DNA from: Pseudomonas sp. BN411
GTDB taxonomy: Bacteria > Pseudomonadota > Gammaproteobacteria > Pseudomonadales > Pseudomonadaceae
Direction of reading: 5' to 3'
DNA: 38,714 nt
Assembly: GCF_029871235.1 (NCBI RefSeq)
Contig: NZ_SSOM01000044.1
Location: 1-38,714 of the forward strand
The position numbers and the translations under genes were made by a program. Position 1 is the first letter of the stretch. Every line of letters starts with the position of its first letter. Shown in pieces: positions 27,038 through 35,665 of the stretch. The notes beneath the pieces were generated by a model that ran no database searches, was not told the DNA's origin, and was given only the letters and a program-made list of their open reading frames with translations.

Positions 27038-27922
27038 ATGAACTGGAACGATGCAAGAGTGTTCCTGGCGATGACCCGGCAGCAGACGCTGCGTGGCGCC
27101 GCCCGGGAACTGAACGTGGACCAGGCGACGGTTAGCCGGCGGATCGCCGCCATGGAGCAGGCGCTTGGCTCGACCCTGTTCCTGCGTACCTCCAGCGGCT
27201 TCCAGTTGACCGGGGTAGGGGAAACCGTTTTGGAAGCGGCCGAACGTATGGAAACCGCGGCTTTTGAGCTGGTACGCCGGGCACAGGGGCGCGACAAGGC
27301 GCTCTCCGGCGAAGTGCGGGTAACCACCACTGACTCCCTGGCCGTCGATTTCGTGATTCCGGCCATGGCGCGCGTGCACGCCCGCTATCCGGATGTGAGG
27401 GTCAATCTCAACAGCTCGTCGGACGTGCTCAACCTCGCTCGCCGCGAAGCCGATATCGCCATCCGCACGCGCAAGCCGGACAACCCGGACCTTGTGGTAC
27501 GGCGCCTGGCCAGTTGGCCCATGGGGCTGTTCGCCTCGGCGGGGTACCTCGATGTCCATGGCACCCCCGAGCCCGGCACCGGGTTCCTGGGGCACGACCT
27601 GGTGATGTACGAACCCCACTTGGCCGAAGGCCGCGACGTGACCCTGGTGGACGAGTCGGCCGCATCCGGCCGGATCGTTACCGCAGTGAATTCCAGCGTT
27701 ATGGTCCGAAACGCCATTGCTGCCGGTCTGGGCGTGGGCGAGCTTCCCCTATACATGGGCGAACGGGATGGCCTGGTCCGTGTCTGGCCCACTCGAGCAC
27801 GCAGCCATCCCTACGAGGTATGGATGGTCACTCACGGCGACCTGCGTCATACCGCCAAGATCCGCGCAGTGATAGACGCCGTATTGACGGTTTTTGAGGG
27901 AGTGACATCGTCTGATTCGTGA
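27038..27922 (+). CDS. LysR-family regulator divergent from quinone oxidoreductase
   Basis: A 294-residue LysR protein starting MNWNDARVFLAMTRQQTLRGAARELNVDQATVSRRIAAME. The start is set by a strong AGGAGGAAGG ribosome site. The effector-binding domain shows IAIRTRKPDNPDLVVRRLASWPMGLFAS. It probably senses a quinone-type or electrophilic inducer for the divergent reductase, by position only. Confidence 0.9.
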   Translation: MNWNDARVFLAMTRQQTLRGAARELNVDQATVSRRIAAMEQALGSTLFLRTSSGFQLTGVGETVLEAAERMETAAFELVRRAQGRDKALSGEVRVTTTDSLAVDFVIPAMARVHARYPDVRVNLNSSSDVLNLARREADIAIRTRKPDNPDLVVRRLASWPMGLFASAGYLDVHGTPEPGTGFLGHDLVMYEPHLAEGRDVTLVDESAASGRIVTAVNSSVMVRNAIAAGLGVGELPLYMGERDGLVRVWPTRARSHPYEVWMVTHGDLRHTAKIRAVIDAVLTVFEGVTSSDS

Positions 27923-28595
27923 GTCACCAAACTCACGAAGCGGCTCTCGCCCGATGGCGGAATGACCTTGGCGCTGGACATGCGCGCCGCACTCAAATGG
28001 CCTGGACTACCTTGCCTAGTGAAGGCGGCTCAGACATTCCCTCATATTCGCCTGGCACCAAGCTCGCCTATCAGCTGGCCCCTCCCCAGTTGGTAATGTC
28101 CAGCCCAATCAAGAGAAGCCCATTGTGATCAGTGCCACTCCCATGGGCATTCCAAATATTTTTCCCAGATACAGGGCATGGCCAAAAGACAAGTAACTAT
28201 TCCGCCCTTGGTGTCAACGACCTCCTTGCCCGAATATGCCTATGAGTGGCCTGTTGTTTAATGATTTTATAGATGCGCTTAATAAAACTTGCGCATTTTC
28301 TCATGTTTACGTCAGCGCAATTATCGATGTTTCTTCGTTTGGTTGATCGATTGTTAATCGAAAGAATGGATTATTTGATTTTCGAATAACACGTATTGCT
28401 TGTTCGGTTAAGGTGGAACTGTTTTATTCTTGCGTCGACAGTCTTCTTCTCCAGAAGCTCGAGGCAGCACGGATCGACACATCTAATGGTGTGGGTCTTG
28501 GTGTTAATGGTTTGCACACTAAATCATGTGGGCATCTCGGAAAATAATAACGTCGCATAAAGGTTTTGCGTGCTGCGACTATATAGGGGATGTGA
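27923..28595. other. A/T-rich 673-bp intergenic region with possible operator and gene remnant
   Basis: No intact gene is visible. A perfect 15-bp inverted repeat TCGATT-GTT-AATCGA lies at 28347-28361. On the minus strand a short frame (about 28109-28207) reads like a hydrophobic C-terminal tail (FGHALYLGKIFGMPMGVALI) cut off by an upstream stop, perhaps the end of a lost membrane protein. Base composition shifts to A/T-rich from about 28190, which may mark an acquired segment. The promoter of the first PQQ dehydrogenase should lie in 28400-28590. Confidence 0.45.
28347..28361. promoter_or_regulatory. Perfect inverted repeat upstream of PQQ dehydrogenase, candidate operator
   Basis: TCGATT-GTT-AATCGA has 6-base arms and sits about 235 bp upstream of the PQQ dehydrogenase start. 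Its inner bases differ from the TTATA-N5-TATAA palindromes near the amine oxidase and pqqA, so a different regulator may bind. Confidence 0.35.
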
Positions 28596-30716
28596 ATGTT
28601 GAATAAAACAGTACTCGCAGCTGGGATCTTGGGCGCGGTCACCCATCTTGCTGATGCCTCTCAATTAAACACTAATTGGGAGTTTCTCGGTAATGGCTCT
28701 GAGATGCAGCATCATTCGGACTTGCAGAATATAAACCAGTCGACAGTAAAGGGCCTCGGTCTTGCGTGGTCTGTCGAGATGCCGAGCAATGCAGGCCTGG
28801 TGGGCAATCCATTGGTCAAGAACGGCATTGTCTATCAAGGTGGTCCAGGTGGCCAAATATATGCAAATGATCTGAAGACCGGAAAGTTGCTGTGGCATTT
28901 CAAGTCTGAATATCCTCCTGAAGAAGCGATGAAACAATCGCTGCTGGGCCTGTGGGGGCGCCAGTTCAATCGCGGCGTCGCGCTTGAAGGAGATAATGCA
29001 ATTATTGCTACAGGCGATTGTCGCTTGGTTGCCGTTGACCAGAAAACTGGCGAGAAGCGCTGGGAAGTCAAGAGTTGCAATCCGACCGAGTTCTACGGCA
29101 TCAGCGCGGCCCCTCGCGTTGGTGCAGGTATGGTTTTCACGGGTAATACCTGCGCTGATTCGGGGATGACGAGAGGATATGTCGACGCCTTTGATGCCAA
29201 GAGTGGCGAACATAAGTGGCGTTTCTATACGGTCCCTGATGATCCTAAAACTGAGAAGGATCCTTTCTATCGCGATCTAGCCAAGACCTGGGGGACGGAT
29301 TGGTACAGCAAGTCCCACGGCTGTGGCAGCGTCTGGGATGCCATGGTCTATGACGAAAAACTGAATCAACTGATCATCGGAGTAGGTGGTCCATCGCCAG
29401 TCGTGCCGACGTTGCGCGCTAGTGATGCCGGTGATGAACTTTTCACTAACTCGGTCGTTGCCCTTGATGCCAGCACTGGGAAGTACAAGTGGCACCATAA
29501 ACAGGTGCCGCATGACGCTTGGAACATGGAGCCTGCGGTTGGTCTGATGGTTGCCGACGTGCCCGTGAATGGCACGAGTCGTCATGTTGTGGTGTCGGTG
29601 CCGAAGCAAGGGTTTACCTACCTTTACGACGCCAAGACAGGCCAGTTCCTTTCAGGCACTAAGTACGCGACTGTGAACGTGGCTAAAGGGCTTGATAAAT
29701 CTGGACGCTCGATTCCGAACCCCGATGCGCAGTACTGGAAGCGTGATGGACAGGACACCCTCGTAATCCCCGGGCCAACTGGTGCTCACGGCTGGGAGGC
29801 GCTGGCGCTCAATCCCGCTACGAGTACTGTCTTCATCCCGATGATTACCATGCCCACCACCTACAAGCTTGATCCGGCGTCGGTGGTTGCGGGTGTGCAG
29901 GTCGATTACATGTACGGTGACAAGCCTGAATCCCCCATAAGGGCCAGCAGCCAGGTTGTTGCAGTCGACCTCGCCAGCAATACGGTCAAGTGGAGCTCCG
30001 AAAAATCTGCGTTTCCGCTCAACGGTGGGTTGCTGCATACCGCCGGGGGCTTGGTTTTCCAAGGAACAGCAGACGGCAAACTGGTCATTCTCGATGACCG
30101 CACGGGCAAGACTCTTTGGGCTAACCAGGTTGGCGGGGCCATTCGTGCTGCACCTTCCACGGTCATGCTTGATGGTGAGCAGTACGTGCTGGTTGCCACG
30201 GGTAATGGTGCTGGGGCCAGTTCCGGGCAGGTGCTAGGTCGATATACCTCGACGCCGGAAAGCCGTACACCCGCTCGCCTTCTAGCGTTCAAACTGGGCG
30301 GAAAAGAAAACTATCCGGCACTCGCTAAGCCCGAACCTGTTCCCGTGCCGCGTTATGAGCGCATGAGTGCTGAACTGGCCGCCAAAGGATTTGGGCTGTT
30401 CGAGGCTAACGGTTGCGATATCTGCCATGGCCGGGAAGGTGGCGCCTCAAACGGGGGGAATCCTCCGAATCTCAATCGGCGCCACCCGGTTAACCTCGAC
30501 GTTTTCAAGGCGATCGTGCAACAGGGGGCCCTTAAACCCATTGGCATGCCGCAGTTCGAAACCATGACCGATGAGGAGGCGGAAGCAATCTACGCCTACA
30601 TCATCAACTCTGCATGGGCAGCTCACGAGGGCAAGACAGGGGAGCTGGAGAAGCCTGTGGAGCCCGAGAAACCGAAAGAAACCAAGGCTTCTCAGGGCGG
30701 CGTGAAGTTCATGTAG
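28596..30716 (+). CDS. PQQ-dependent quinohemoprotein dehydrogenase, divergent type (first copy)
   Basis: A 706-residue periplasmic enzyme: signal peptide (MLNKTVLAAGILGAVTHLADA), PQQ beta-propeller with repeated DxxTGKxxW blades, and a C-terminal cytochrome c domain with CDICH (607-611) and likely axial M651. Unlike methanol and ethanol dehydrogenases it has no Cys-Cys pair, the catalytic Asp of HDxWD is Asn (N310, HDAWNME), and the calcium-ligand Asn position is Gly (VGGPSP, 264-265). The Glu ligand position appears as Asp (D188). Four cysteines (142, 161, 186, 243) are shared with the second copy. A Lys/Glu/Pro tail ends the protein. The substrate is unknown; lupanine hydroxylase is a known enzyme of this general architecture. 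Confidence 0.88.
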   Translation: MLNKTVLAAGILGAVTHLADASQLNTNWEFLGNGSEMQHHSDLQNINQSTVKGLGLAWSVEMPSNAGLVGNPLVKNGIVYQGGPGGQIYANDLKTGKLLWHFKSEYPPEEAMKQSLLGLWGRQFNRGVALEGDNAIIATGDCRLVAVDQKTGEKRWEVKSCNPTEFYGISAAPRVGAGMVFTGNTCADSGMTRGYVDAFDAKSGEHKWRFYTVPDDPKTEKDPFYRDLAKTWGTDWYSKSHGCGSVWDAMVYDEKLNQLIIGVGGPSPVVPTLRASDAGDELFTNSVVALDASTGKYKWHHKQVPHDAWNMEPAVGLMVADVPVNGTSRHVVVSVPKQGFTYLYDAKTGQFLSGTKYATVNVAKGLDKSGRSIPNPDAQYWKRDGQDTLVIPGPTGAHGWEALALNPATSTVFIPMITMPTTYKLDPASVVAGVQVDYMYGDKPESPIRASSQVVAVDLASNTVKWSSEKSAFPLNGGLLHTAGGLVFQGTADGKLVILDDRTGKTLWANQVGGAIRAAPSTVMLDGEQYVLVATGNGAGASSGQVLGRYTSTPESRTPARLLAFKLGGKENYPALAKPEPVPVPRYERMSAELAAKGFGLFEANGCDICHGREGGASNGGNPPNLNRRHPVNLDVFKAIVQQGALKPIGMPQFETMTDEEAEAIYAYIINSAWAAHEGKTGELEKPVEPEKPKETKASQGGVKFM

Positions 30717-30724
30717 CCACGTTA

Positions 30725-30751
30725 GACCGTCTCTCTTTCAGCGAGACGGTC
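30725..30751 (+). terminator. Hairpin after first PQQ dehydrogenase gene
   Basis: A perfect 9-bp stem (GACCGTCTC and complement) with a 9-base loop starts 8 bases after the stop codon. The following bases (CCTTCATG) are T-poor, so termination may be partial. Confidence 0.55.
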
Positions 30752-30800
30752 CCTTCATGTGTTAACGGTCAATCGCACCTCATTAGATTATTTGAGCGCT

Positions 30801-30815
30801 TTATAAGCTGTATAA
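30801..30815. promoter_or_regulatory. Palindrome TTATA-N5-TATAA upstream of amine oxidase
   Basis: TTATAAGCTGTATAA lies 70 bp before the amine oxidase start codon. Its inner 13 bases have the T-N11-A form of LysR binding sites. The same arm sequence and spacing recur at 38081 before pqqA, suggesting a shared regulator, probably the LysR protein at 36923-37837. Confidence 0.5.
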
Positions 30816-30885
30816 ATTGCAGCTGACTACAGGGTTTGCTGGAATCAATTTGTCCCATAATTAATACAAGGTGAGGGCAAAGATC

Positions 30886-32331
30886 ATGTCTGTAAGTAGA
30901 CGTCAGATGATTAAAGGTACCGCAGTCGGTATGGCTGCGGGTGTACTCGCCTCTAAAGCTCTGCTGGCGAATAGTTCACCCATTAAGTCTGGTGGTAATG
31001 AACTTGATGTAATCGTTATTGGTGCAGGTTTTGCGGGGCTGACTGCTGCCAGAGACTGTGCAAAAAAAGGATATCGGGTTCTTTTGCTTGAGGCGCGGGG
31101 TCGTATTGGCGGGCGAACCTATGATATGGACTTCGATGGCGATCATATTGAGTACGGCGGCACTTGGATTCACTGGACGCAAGGCTATGTATGGGCCGAG
31201 TTTGCCCGATACGGTCTTACCCTCAAGGAAAGCCCGGCATTAGTGCCTGGAAGTGCCTCTTGGATTTCCCAAGGAAAGCTGCACGAGGGGCAGGCTGCCG
31301 ATTTCTACGGAAAGATGATCGAAGGAATAACTGCGTTCAGCGACGTCGATGGCCAAGGTGGGCGCACAGTATTTCCTCGCCCATATGATCCATTCTTCAA
31401 TGAGCAACTGGTGCGCCAACTCGACAAGCTCAGTTTGGCTGATCGTCTTCGGGAGATGAAAGGGTCCCCCGAGTTGAAAGACATTACCGCCGGCCTTATG
31501 GCGATGGGGTGCGCTAGCCCGCTGGAGCAAGGGGCCTTCCTGGATTGGATCAAATGGTGGGCACTCAACGATTATGACTTCGGACATCTAGGCGATCGTC
31601 AGGCACGTTTCAAAATCAAGGAAGGAACGGGAGCCCTGGCGAATGCGATTCTGAATGATGCCTCGGTCAAATTGCAGGTCAACGAGCCTGTGAGTGAAGT
31701 ACAGCAAGTTGAAGGAGGCGTAATTGTCCGAACTTCGACCGGTACTTACCGCGCGGGAGCCGTCGTGGCTGCGGTACCGCTCGCTGTGCTCGACTCGATT
31801 AAGTTCACCCCCTCGCTCAATACCGTAAAGAGAGGCGCCTCTCAAACGGGCAATACCACCACGGGACGAAAAGTCTACTTCAAGCTCAAGGAGGATATAG
31901 GGGCCTGGACTGGTGTTGCGGCACCGCCAAACCCGGTGACCTATGCCTTCACCGAGAACACCGTATCGCCTGGTTCATTGATCGTCTCCTTCTGCTATCC
32001 CGGCGACATCGACTTCCACAATGTCACCGAAGCTCAACGGGCCCTGCGCACGTTGCTGCCTGACGTAAATGTTGTAGCGACTCGTTGTCACGATTGGACG
32101 GCCGATCCTTATTCACGGGCCGAATGGTGTTGGTTCCGCCCAGGCACCTTGACCGGAACGTTCAATGAACTTTCCAGGCCTGAGGGGCGCATCCACTTTG
32201 CCAGTGGTGATATTGCCCAAGGCTGGCGTGGGTTTATCGATGGAGCCATCGAGAGTGGCATGTTGGCAGCTCGACAAGTCGACGAACAACTTTCAAAACA
32301 AACCACAACAAAAGCTTCTGCAGGAGCCTGA
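30886..32331 (+). CDS. Tat-exported flavin amine oxidase, NicA2-like
   Basis: A 481-residue flavin amine oxidase. The N-terminus has a twin-arginine signal (SRRQMIK followed by a hydrophobic AVGMAAGVLASKALLA), so it acts folded in the periplasm. The FAD fold is VIVIGAGFAGLTAARD, then LLLEARGRIGGRTYDM. Features such as WIHWTQGYVWAEFARYGL, VFPRPYDPFF and HDWTADPYS match the nicotine oxidoreductase NicA2 of Pseudomonas putida as I recall it, and the C-terminal GWRGFIDGAIESG contacts the flavin. NicA2 passes electrons to a cytochrome c rather than mainly to oxygen, which would suit this heme-c context. The substrate is probably a cyclic or secondary amine. Confidence 0.87.
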   Translation: MSVSRRQMIKGTAVGMAAGVLASKALLANSSPIKSGGNELDVIVIGAGFAGLTAARDCAKKGYRVLLLEARGRIGGRTYDMDFDGDHIEYGGTWIHWTQGYVWAEFARYGLTLKESPALVPGSASWISQGKLHEGQAADFYGKMIEGITAFSDVDGQGGRTVFPRPYDPFFNEQLVRQLDKLSLADRLREMKGSPELKDITAGLMAMGCASPLEQGAFLDWIKWWALNDYDFGHLGDRQARFKIKEGTGALANAILNDASVKLQVNEPVSEVQQVEGGVIVRTSTGTYRAGAVVAAVPLAVLDSIKFTPSLNTVKRGASQTGNTTTGRKVYFKLKEDIGAWTGVAAPPNPVTYAFTENTVSPGSLIVSFCYPGDIDFHNVTEAQRALRTLLPDVNVVATRCHDWTADPYSRAEWCWFRPGTLTGTFNELSRPEGRIHFASGDIAQGWRGFIDGAIESGMLAARQVDEQLSKQTTTKASAGA

Positions 32332-32332
32332 T

Positions 32333-32791
32333 ATGCAAGACGTAAACGTAACGTGGGAAAGCCCGGGTGCATTCATTCATGTCGATGACCAGCCGTGGTT
32401 GCCAATGAGCGACAGCCAACAGCAGGGTGGTATCGAGTGGAAGCTGATGTATGCCCGTCCTGGTAATAGCCGCTGGACAGTGATGTATCGCGGCCCCGCC
32501 GGTAGCGCAATCATGCCGCATATTCACGCCGGTGAGGCCGAGGGGTATCTCTTCTATGGCAAGGTCACGACCAGTACCCCCGAGCACGCTGGCAGCGGTG
32601 AGGGTTTCATTCTCGAACCTGCGGGCGCTCACCACCCACTGACAAGGCTGCTTGAGGATACCTGCTTCATCCTCACCATGGACGGGCCGATCCGTTGGCT
32701 CCAGGACGATGGCTCGGAGCTGGTGCAGACGCCGGACTCCGCCATGACCGAGTGGGCCCGGCAAAAAGCCGAGCACACCAGCACTCATTGA
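32333..32791 (+). CDS. Cupin-domain protein (metal-binding type)
   Basis: A 152-residue cupin starting 1 base after the amine oxidase stop. The metal motif MPHIHAGEAEGYLFYGKV (HxH...E/Y) and the second motif GFILEPAGAHHPLT keep histidines, so it may bind iron, zinc or another metal, unlike the EutQ-like cupin at 9801. It may open a ring or cleave a C-C bond, or only stabilise an intermediate. No signal peptide is visible, so it is cytoplasmic while the amine oxidase is exported. Confidence 0.82.
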   Translation: MQDVNVTWESPGAFIHVDDQPWLPMSDSQQQGGIEWKLMYARPGNSRWTVMYRGPAGSAIMPHIHAGEAEGYLFYGKVTTSTPEHAGSGEGFILEPAGAHHPLTRLLEDTCFILTMDGPIRWLQDDGSELVQTPDSAMTEWARQKAEHTSTH

Positions 32792-32811
32792 CAAGCGATC
32801 TGGAGAGAGCC

Positions 32812-33492
32812 ATGCGCGTTGTTTTCATCCTTTCTTCCGCTGAAACGCTTCCACCAGATCGCAAAATCGGATGCTGGTTGGAGGAGCTCTTGGCTCCCTA
32901 CTACCTCTTGCTGGATCACGGTGCGCAAATTGCCATTGCCACACCGAGAGGAGGAGCTGCTCCGATCGACCCTGTCAGTGTCAAGGCGCTTCAAGGTGCT
33001 GCGCTGATGCAGCGCTACAGGGACGACACCGAGTTGTCAGAGCGGCTGCAGAACACGATGCGGATCGAGCAGGTATCGCCCAGTGACTTCGATGCGGTGA
33101 TCTACCCGGGCGGCTACAGTCCGATGCTCGACTTGAGGACCGATCCGGCCTCGATCGACCTGATCAGCAACATGCTTCATGACGACAAACTTGTCGGCAC
33201 CATCTGTCATGGGGCAGCGGTGCTACTGGATGTGCGGGGCCCGCAAGGTCATCCGCTGGTGCGCAACCGCTCGCTCACATCCTTCACTGACAGTGAGGAG
33301 GATGCCGTCGGTGCTTGCGACGCCGTGCCGTATCTTGTCGAGACTGAGTTACGCAGCCAAGGAGCGATGTTTTTCGCCGCCCCCGACTGGCAAAAAAATG
33401 TGCTCGTGGATGGCAACCTGATCACGGGACAGAATCCGGCTTCCGCATTGGGAGTCGGCGAAGAAATCATCCGTTTGTTCCGCACCAAGTGA
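32812..33492 (+). CDS. DJ-1/PfpI-family protein (second copy)
   Basis: A 226-residue DJ-1/PfpI protein. The nucleophile elbow is TICHG (C132, H133), and E24 or E25 in CWLEELLAPY is the acidic partner. GGYSP at 100-104 replaces the GGHG of the copy at 13155, so the active-site surroundings differ. The closing segment ITGQNPASA matches the other copy. GGAGAG precedes the ATG at 32812. No signal peptide, so cytosolic; likely acts on a reactive carbonyl formed downstream of amine oxidation. Confidence 0.87.
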   Translation: MRVVFILSSAETLPPDRKIGCWLEELLAPYYLLLDHGAQIAIATPRGGAAPIDPVSVKALQGAALMQRYRDDTELSERLQNTMRIEQVSPSDFDAVIYPGGYSPMLDLRTDPASIDLISNMLHDDKLVGTICHGAAVLLDVRGPQGHPLVRNRSLTSFTDSEEDAVGACDAVPYLVETELRSQGAMFFAAPDWQKNVLVDGNLITGQNPASALGVGEEIIRLFRTK

Positions 33493-33500
33493 TAATAAAA

Positions 33501-35540
33501 ATGACAATGAACACATCGCTTTTGTCCGCATTGGCCTTGAGCCTGTTTTGGGCGGGCGGCTGTGCCGCCGTCCAGAACACCGACTGGAATGTATTGGGAA
33601 ATGGTCCGGATGCGCAGTACCACTCCGGACTTTCCCAGATAAATCGTGACAACGTTGCCCAGCTCGGAATCGCTTGGATTGGTGAGATACCAAGCGCCGA
33701 CAGCCCCGTGGGCAACCCCCTGGTCAAGGATGGAATCATCTTCCAGAGTGCAACCCTGTCTCGCGTGTTCGCTACGGATGCGCGTACCGGCAAGCTGCTC
33801 TGGAGTTACTCACCGGATCTGGATTTCGCCAATATCGGCCTGATTCGCTCTTGGTCGGCGCGGGTGAATCGCGGGCTGGCATTGAGCGGAGATCTCGCGA
33901 TTGTGGGCACCGGAGATTGTCGTCTCGTCGCGCTCGACCAGAAGACCGGCAAAGTTGTCTGGCAAACACCGCGCTGCGATGAAACAGGTGTCACCGGGAT
34001 CACCGGTGCTCCCCGTGTCGGTGGCGGCAAGGTCTTCATCGGCAACAACTGCGGCGATTCAGGCTTGGCGAGGGGCTTTGTCGATGCCTATGACGAGCGA
34101 ACGGGTAGACGCCTGTGGCGCTTCCATACCGTGCCCGACGATCCTTCGAAGCCACAGGCCGATGAGGTGATGACTCGGGCTGCCGCGACGTGGGGCAAGG
34201 GTTGGGCCGAGCACACCAAAGGATGCGGAAGTGTCTGGGACTCCATCACTTATGATGCGGAACTGGAACAGGTGTATATCGGCACGGGTGGTCCCTCTCC
34301 GTGGAACCCGACGAAGCGCGGCAAGGCGGCAGGGGACGAGCTATACACCAATGCCGTCGTCGCGCTGGATGCCAAGACCGGCAAGTACCTGTGGCACTAC
34401 ACGGTTACGCCAAACGACGGCTGGAATTTGGAAGCTTCCGCCCCGATCGTGGTCGGGGAGCTTCCCGTGGAGGGCAAGCCGACACGTGTCGTCATGAGTG
34501 CGCCGAAGAACGGATTCTTTTACGTGCTAAACGCCAGGACCGGCAAGTTCATCTCGGCGCGCAATCCGCTGCCGGTGACCTGGGCATTGGGTATCGACCC
34601 CAAGACAGGACGACCGATTCCGAACCCGGACGCCGAGTACTGGAAGAAGCCGGGCGGTGTTTCTATCGTCGTCCCTGGGCCAAGCGGCATGCGTAGTTGG
34701 TCGCCGATGGCATTTGATCCGGCCAGCAAGACGGCGTTCGCATCATTCGACTACCTACCCGTGAAAATGACGGTCGATAACACTGGCAATTCACTGTACG
34801 GCGTCGAGAACGACATCTTTTCCATCGAGCACACGCCCGGGTACCAGCGTTACTCCGAACTGGTGGCATGGGACCCGATCGCCCAGGCAGCAAAATGGCG
34901 GGTAAAGCTGCCTAGCATCGTCAATGGTGGGGTCGTTCACACGGCTGGCGGGCTGGTATTCGAAGGGACATCGACAGGCGAGTTCAACGCCTATGACGAT
35001 CGCGATGGCACGTTGTTATGGAGCCATAAAATGGCCGGCGGCGTGCGCGCGGCGCCATCGACCGTGATGGTCGATGGTGAGCAGTACGTCATTGTTCCTG
35101 TGGGTAACAACAACTCGAGCCTGGGCCCGCGTTACTTTTCGAAGGTGGTATCTACCCCGGAAAACCAGGCGGCGCCGTCCCGCATCGTCGCTTTCAAGAT
35201 CGGCGGCAAATTGCAGATGCAGGCGCAGTCTCCACGGCAGCTCATTCAACCGGACTATCCGGAACCGGACTCGCGATTAGTCGAAAAGGGCAAGGTCAAG
35301 TTCGACCTTTTTGCGTGCAACGAATGCCATGGGCGGGATGTGATCGGCAGCGGTGGTTCGATACCCGATCTGAGATTCACCCGAAAAGCGATGTTCGATG
35401 TTTTCGATCGCATCGTTCAAGGCGGCCTATTCAAGTCCGCCGGTATGCCGGAGTTTGCCGATGCCACTGTGGATGACTTGAGCGAACTCAAGGCATACAT
35501 CCAGTCCCGGGCATGGGAAGACTACAAGCAACAACGCTAA
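33501..35540 (+). CDS. PQQ-dependent quinohemoprotein dehydrogenase, divergent type (second copy)
   Basis: A 679-residue paralogue of the enzyme at 28596, with an N-terminal export signal (MNTSLLSALALSLFWAGGCAA), a PQQ propeller and a C-terminal cytochrome c domain (CNECH, 606-610; candidate axial M649). It repeats the same changes: N309 in NDGWNLE for the catalytic Asp, Gly in GTGGPSPWN for the calcium Asn, and D186 for Glu. Cysteines 140, 159, 184 and 242 match those of the first copy, and the paired-Cys ring is absent. GTG at 33489 overlapping the previous stop, or ATG at 33507, are other possible starts; none has a good ribosome site. The highly different linker and tail suggest another substrate or product. 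Confidence 0.87.
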   Translation: MTMNTSLLSALALSLFWAGGCAAVQNTDWNVLGNGPDAQYHSGLSQINRDNVAQLGIAWIGEIPSADSPVGNPLVKDGIIFQSATLSRVFATDARTGKLLWSYSPDLDFANIGLIRSWSARVNRGLALSGDLAIVGTGDCRLVALDQKTGKVVWQTPRCDETGVTGITGAPRVGGGKVFIGNNCGDSGLARGFVDAYDERTGRRLWRFHTVPDDPSKPQADEVMTRAAATWGKGWAEHTKGCGSVWDSITYDAELEQVYIGTGGPSPWNPTKRGKAAGDELYTNAVVALDAKTGKYLWHYTVTPNDGWNLEASAPIVVGELPVEGKPTRVVMSAPKNGFFYVLNARTGKFISARNPLPVTWALGIDPKTGRPIPNPDAEYWKKPGGVSIVVPGPSGMRSWSPMAFDPASKTAFASFDYLPVKMTVDNTGNSLYGVENDIFSIEHTPGYQRYSELVAWDPIAQAAKWRVKLPSIVNGGVVHTAGGLVFEGTSTGEFNAYDDRDGTLLWSHKMAGGVRAAPSTVMVDGEQYVIVPVGNNNSSLGPRYFSKVVSTPENQAAPSRIVAFKIGGKLQMQAQSPRQLIQPDYPEPDSRLVEKGKVKFDLFACNECHGRDVIGSGGSIPDLRFTRKAMFDVFDRIVQGGLFKSAGMPEFADATVDDLSELKAYIQSRAWEDYKQQR

Positions 35541-35665
35541 GCATGTAATCCAAAAATTAATACACGCAACCCTTATGAGCGTTGCGCGAGGTTGCTCGTC
35601 CTTGTGTAGCTGAAGGGCGTATATCTCAAGCTCTTTTGAACACCCAATATAATGGAGCAGCGAAC

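Noticed and set aside
28109-28207. Minus-strand hydrophobic fragment
   Set aside because: Only about 33 codons after a stop, no start and no family I can name, so not listed as a separate pseudogene.
28596-35540. ExaA-type ethanol dehydrogenase assignment for the PQQ enzymes
   Set aside because: The catalytic Asp, one calcium ligand and the Cys-Cys ring are absent, and a cytochrome c domain is fused.
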